Shown here: positions 61,807 through 64,000 of the stretch, in pieces
Numbering within the stretch: position 1 is the stretch's first letter
Layout: every line of letters begins with the position of its first letter
Source of the DNA: an uncultured Eubacteriales bacterium
Lineage (GTDB): Bacteria > Bacillota > Clostridia > Oscillospirales > Acutalibacteraceae
DNA: 64,000 nucleotides
Assembly (NCBI GenBank): GCA_900317025.1
Contig: ONFG01000011.1
Location: forward strand, 89,150 to 153,149
Direction: 5' to 3'
Notes under the pieces: generated by a model
The model's input: only the letters and a program-made list of their open reading frames with translations
Database searches by the model: none
Told to the model about the DNA's origin: nothing
Translations under genes and position numbers: made by a program

Positions 61807-63309
61807 TCAATTGTTGATGATGGAGTCTTTTACGATGACGTCGTGGCTGCCGCCCTCAACGATGCTCGTCGAGGAAACGAGAGTCAGGCGAGCCTTCTGC
61901 TGGAACTCGGGGATAGAAAGAGCGCCGCAGTTGCACATTGTCGACTTGATCTTGTATGTTGTGATCTCGACGCCGTCTTTGAGAGAGCCTGCATACGGAA
62001 CGTAGCTGTCGACGCCCTCTTCAAACGAGAGCTTCTTGTCGCCGCCGAGGTCGTAGCGCTGCCAGTTTCTCGCTCTGTTGGAGCCTTCGCCCCAGTACTC
62101 CTTAACGTAGGTGCCGTTGATCTTTACCTTCTCTGTCGGGCTTTCGTCAAAGCGAGAGAAGTATCTGCCGAGCATTACGAAGTCTGCGCCCATTGCAAGA
62201 GCGAGTGTGATGTGGTAGTCGTGAACGATGCCGCCGTCGGAGCAAACGGGAACGTAAACGCCCGTCTCCTCGAAGTACTCGTCGCGCGCCTTGCAAACGT
62301 CGATAAGAGCCGTTGCCTGACCTCTGCCAATGCCCTTTGTCTCTCTGGTGATGCAGATGGAGCCGCCGCCGATGCCGACCTTGATGAAGTCCGCGCCGCA
62401 CTCTGCGAGGAAGCGGAAGCCGTCTTTATCGACAACGTTGCCCGCGCCGACCTTTACGCTGCTGCCGTAGTGAGCGCGGATCCACTCGATGGTGAGCTTC
62501 TGCCACTCCGAGAAGCCCTCGGAGGAGTCGATGCACAGCACGTCTGCGCCCGCGTTTACAAGAGCGGGAACGCGCTCTGCGTAGTCTCTTGTATTTATGC
62601 CTGCTCCGACGATGTAGCTCTTGTGAGAGTCGAGCAACTCGTTTACGTTCTCCTTATGGGAATCGTAGTCCTTTCTGAAAACGAGGTAGGCGAGGCAGCC
62701 GTCTTCGTCGACGAGCGGCAGGCTGTTGAGCTTATTGTCCCAGATGATGTCGTTTGCCTCTTTGAGCGTCGTATTGGCAGGAGCCGTAACGAGCTTCTCG
62801 AGGGGAGTCATGAATTCCTTGACCTTTGTGTTCTTGTCCATGCGGCTGACTCTGTAGTCCTTGCTGCCGATGATACCGAGCAGCTTGCCGTGAGCGGTGC
62901 CGTCGTCGGTAACGGCAACGGTGGAATGACCGGTCTTCTCTTTAAGGAGAAGGATATCGGCGAGGGTATTCTCGGGCGTTGTGTTCGAGGTCGACGTGAT
63001 AAAGCCCTTCTTGTAGTTCTTCACTCTTGCGACCATAGCCGCCTCGTCCTCGATAGACTGCGAGCCGTAGATAAACGAAACGCCGCCCTCCTTTGCAAGC
63101 GCGATAGCCATCGTGTCGTTAGAAACCGACTGCATGATAGCGCTCACCATCGGGATATTCATTGTGAGCGGGCAATCCTCACCCTTCTTGAACTTTACCA
63201 GCGGGGTCTTCAGGCTGACCGACGTCGGTATGCACTCACTTGATGAATAACCCGGCACCAGGAGATACTCTCCAAACGTTCTCGACGGTTCTTCAAAAAA
63301 ATAAGCCAT
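61807..63309 (-). CDS. guaB: IMP dehydrogenase
   Basis: Oxidises IMP to XMP, the committed step to GTP. The 500-residue protein has the N-terminal barrel start, two CBS domains (about 95-225), the [19 protein letters not shown] catalytic loop with the active-site Cys near 308-326, and the late [24 protein letters not shown] segment near 358-381. ATG at 63309 is preferred because AAGGAG is about 10 bases upstream; a GTG three codons earlier touches that site. The gene is monocistronic, with a promoter at 63358-63386, far from the pur operon. Confidence 0.95.
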   Translation of the reverse strand: MAYFFEEPSRTFGEYLLVPGYSSSECIPTSVSLKTPLVKFKKGEDCPLTMNIPMVSAIMQSVSNDTMAIALAKEGGVSFIYGSQSIEDEAAMVARVKNYKKGFITSTSNTTPENTLADILLLKEKTGHSTVAVTDDGTAHGKLLGIIGSKDYRVSRMDKNTKVKEFMTPLEKLVTAPANTTLKEANDIIWDNKLNSLPLVDEDGCLAYLVFRKDYDSHKENVNELLDSHKSYIVGAGINTRDYAERVPALVNAGADVLCIDSSEGFSEWQKLTIEWIRAHYGSSVKVGAGNVVDKDGFRFLAECGADFIKVGIGGGSICITRETKGIGRGQATALIDVCKARDEYFEETGVYVPVCSDGGIVHDYHITLALAMGADFVMLGRYFSRFDESPTEKVKINGTYVKEYWGEGSNRARNWQRYDLGGDKKLSFEEGVDSYVPYAGSLKDGVEITTYKIKSTMCNCGALSIPEFQQKARLTLVSSTSIVEGGSHDVIVKDSIINN

Positions 63310-63357
63310 TTTAAACACACTCCTTCATCTTTTTTCATTTCTCTTGCTTTTCTAGTA

Positions 63358-63386
63358 ATCATACCATTTTTAACGTCTTTTGTCAA
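63358..63386 (-). promoter_or_regulatory. guaB promoter
   Basis: Minus strand TTGACA (63381-63386), 17-base spacer, TATGAT (63358-63363). No purine riboswitch is seen in the short leader. Confidence 0.8.
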
Positions 63387-63388
63387 GC

Positions 63389-63467
63389 GGGCGGCGTGTC
63401 GCCGCTCACAGTTCCGATTTTACTTTTATGTAAAGCATAGCCCGTCTCCGCGCCGAGGGCTGACCAC
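63389..63467. repeat. Diverged single copy of the 100-bp repeat
   Basis: CAGTTCCGATTTTA and CCGTCTCCGCGCCGA are shared with the tandem repeat at 45161-45423, in the same order and spacing with small gaps, next to a GGCGGC/GCCGCC-like arm. Confidence 0.7.
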
Positions 63468-63681
63468 AAAAAAACATACACAAAAGCCTACCTCGCACCC
63501 GCAGAAAAAAATCCCGAACAAAGACAAAGCGGCGAATACGCAGAAGATTTGAAGCCACCGCACAAAAGCTATACGCCCGCAAGGCAGTAGAGAGCGCAAA
63601 GATAAAGAGTGTATGCTCGGAGGTGGTAAAGAGCCTTTTCCGGCGGCGCGCTAAGCGGGCGGCAAACAAAAAGGCTTCCAT

Positions 63682-63754
63682 GAGCGACCATGGGGGGAGA
63701 ATCCAAAGAGGGGGCGAAAACCCCAACTATAAAATGCACTTTTTTCGCCCCCTC
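63682..63754. repeat. Second copy of the GAGCGACCATGGGG motif with hairpin
   Basis: GAGCGACCATGGGG..GAATCCAAA at 63682-63706 followed by a 13-15-bp stem GAGGGGGCGAAAA/TTTTCGCCCCCTC (63708-63754). Same arrangement as at 45435-45492. Here it lies in a 676-base non-coding stretch (63310-63985) and does not follow any recognisable gene. Confidence 0.8.
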
Positions 63755-63911
63755 GTTGGAACGCTTTTGCATACTTTTGGGGTTTACCAAACAGTGCGAT
63801 TGGCAGGCGGAACTTATGCAGAGCAAAGCGGCGCTGTACGCCGCCCGCCCCGGCGACAGAGGGGCGAAGGCGACAGATGGGCGAAGGCGACAGATGGGCA
63901 AAGTGGAATGG

Positions 63912-63917
63912 TATACT
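63912..63917 (+). promoter_or_regulatory. Extended -10 promoter of the right-edge gene
   Basis: TGGTATACT is an extended -10 box (TATACT at 63912-63917) with no clear -35. A 17-bp direct repeat (GGGCGAAGGCGACAGAT, twice, about 63862-63895) lies just upstream. Confidence 0.45.
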
Positions 63918-63985
63918 AAAAGTACAGTCGACAAACGCCCAAAAATCTGATAAGATAAAAACAAACCCTGAAAGGAAAAAGAGCA

Positions 63986-64000
63986 ATGAAGTACAACAAG
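63986..64000 (+). CDS. Start of a plus-strand gene, first five codons only
   Basis: ATG at 63986 reads MKYNK to the window edge, with AAAGGA nine to fourteen bases upstream and a promoter-like site 70 bases before. Nothing can be said about its product. Confidence 0.35.

Noticed and set aside
63406-63726. 106-residue minus-strand open frame and overlapping open frames near the right edge
   Set aside because: They run through the repeat copies and the long hairpin; no ribosome site or family resemblance.

Overview
The window looks like chromosome from a starch-degrading Clostridia member, most likely Ruminococcaceae/Oscillospiraceae and close in life style to Ruminococcus bromii. This is inferred from two type I pullulanases carrying CBM26- and MucBP-like modules, an extracellular amylase, type I dockerins (amylosome-style), low-GC Gram-positive promoters (TTGACA-17-TATAAT), strong AGGAGG ribosome sites, a T-box leader and a tetrahydrofolate-type riboswitch. 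Nearly every gene lies on the minus strand; rny and a gene truncated at the right edge are the exceptions. No rRNA, tRNA, prophage, transposase or CRISPR array was seen.

Layout, left to right. 1-12.4 kb: a purine operon transcribed right to left (purE, purC, purF, purM, purN, purO, purB, a GNAT acetyltransferase, purH, purD, purL; purL runs off the left edge). IMP formation is split between a stand-alone AICAR transformylase and an archaeal-type PurO cyclohydrolase. 12.7-24 kb: a dockerin-bearing beta-helix surface protein, split transketolase, LRR lipoprotein, nuclease lipoprotein, gpsA and a secreted alpha-amylase. 24-33 kb: a CpsBCD-type tyrosine kinase/phosphatase operon, comM, gap, a promoter-rich intergenic region with small-RNA candidates, rny and an S1-domain protein. 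33-44.2 kb: a leucine/isoleucine/valine operon under a leucine T-box (leuA, small unknown gene, leuC, leuD, leuB, ilvA, ridA, ilvB, ilvN, ilvD; ilvC is absent). 44.2-52.6 kb: a folate ECF transporter subunit behind a THF-riboswitch-like leader, a tandem 100-bp repeat, and the two giant pullulanases. 52.8-64 kb: an AbrB-like regulator, a 1554-residue low-complexity zinc-finger protein, a three-gene biotin-dependent carboxyltransferase set resembling transcarboxylase, and guaB.

The most unusual items are: (1) the 1554-residue protein, whose Y/G/Q-rich N-terminus plus six RanBP2-type zinc fingers and a long E/K/R helix resemble eukaryotic condensate-forming RNA-binding proteins; (2) a dockerin apparently inserted inside the C-terminal beta-domain of a pullulanase; (3) short internal deletions that each shift the frame of purH, purM and ilvB, so that the purine and branched-chain pathways look broken at three points, unless these are assembly errors; (4) a terminal-inverted-repeat element found just upstream of both purF and ilvB with different internal copy number; (5) a 100-bp tandem repeat and an associated hairpin motif repeated near the right edge.

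Functionally the window links polysaccharide use (amylase, pullulanases, dockerin proteins), central carbon metabolism (gap, transketolase, carboxyltransferase set), purine and branched-chain amino acid synthesis, folate uptake and RNA turnover.
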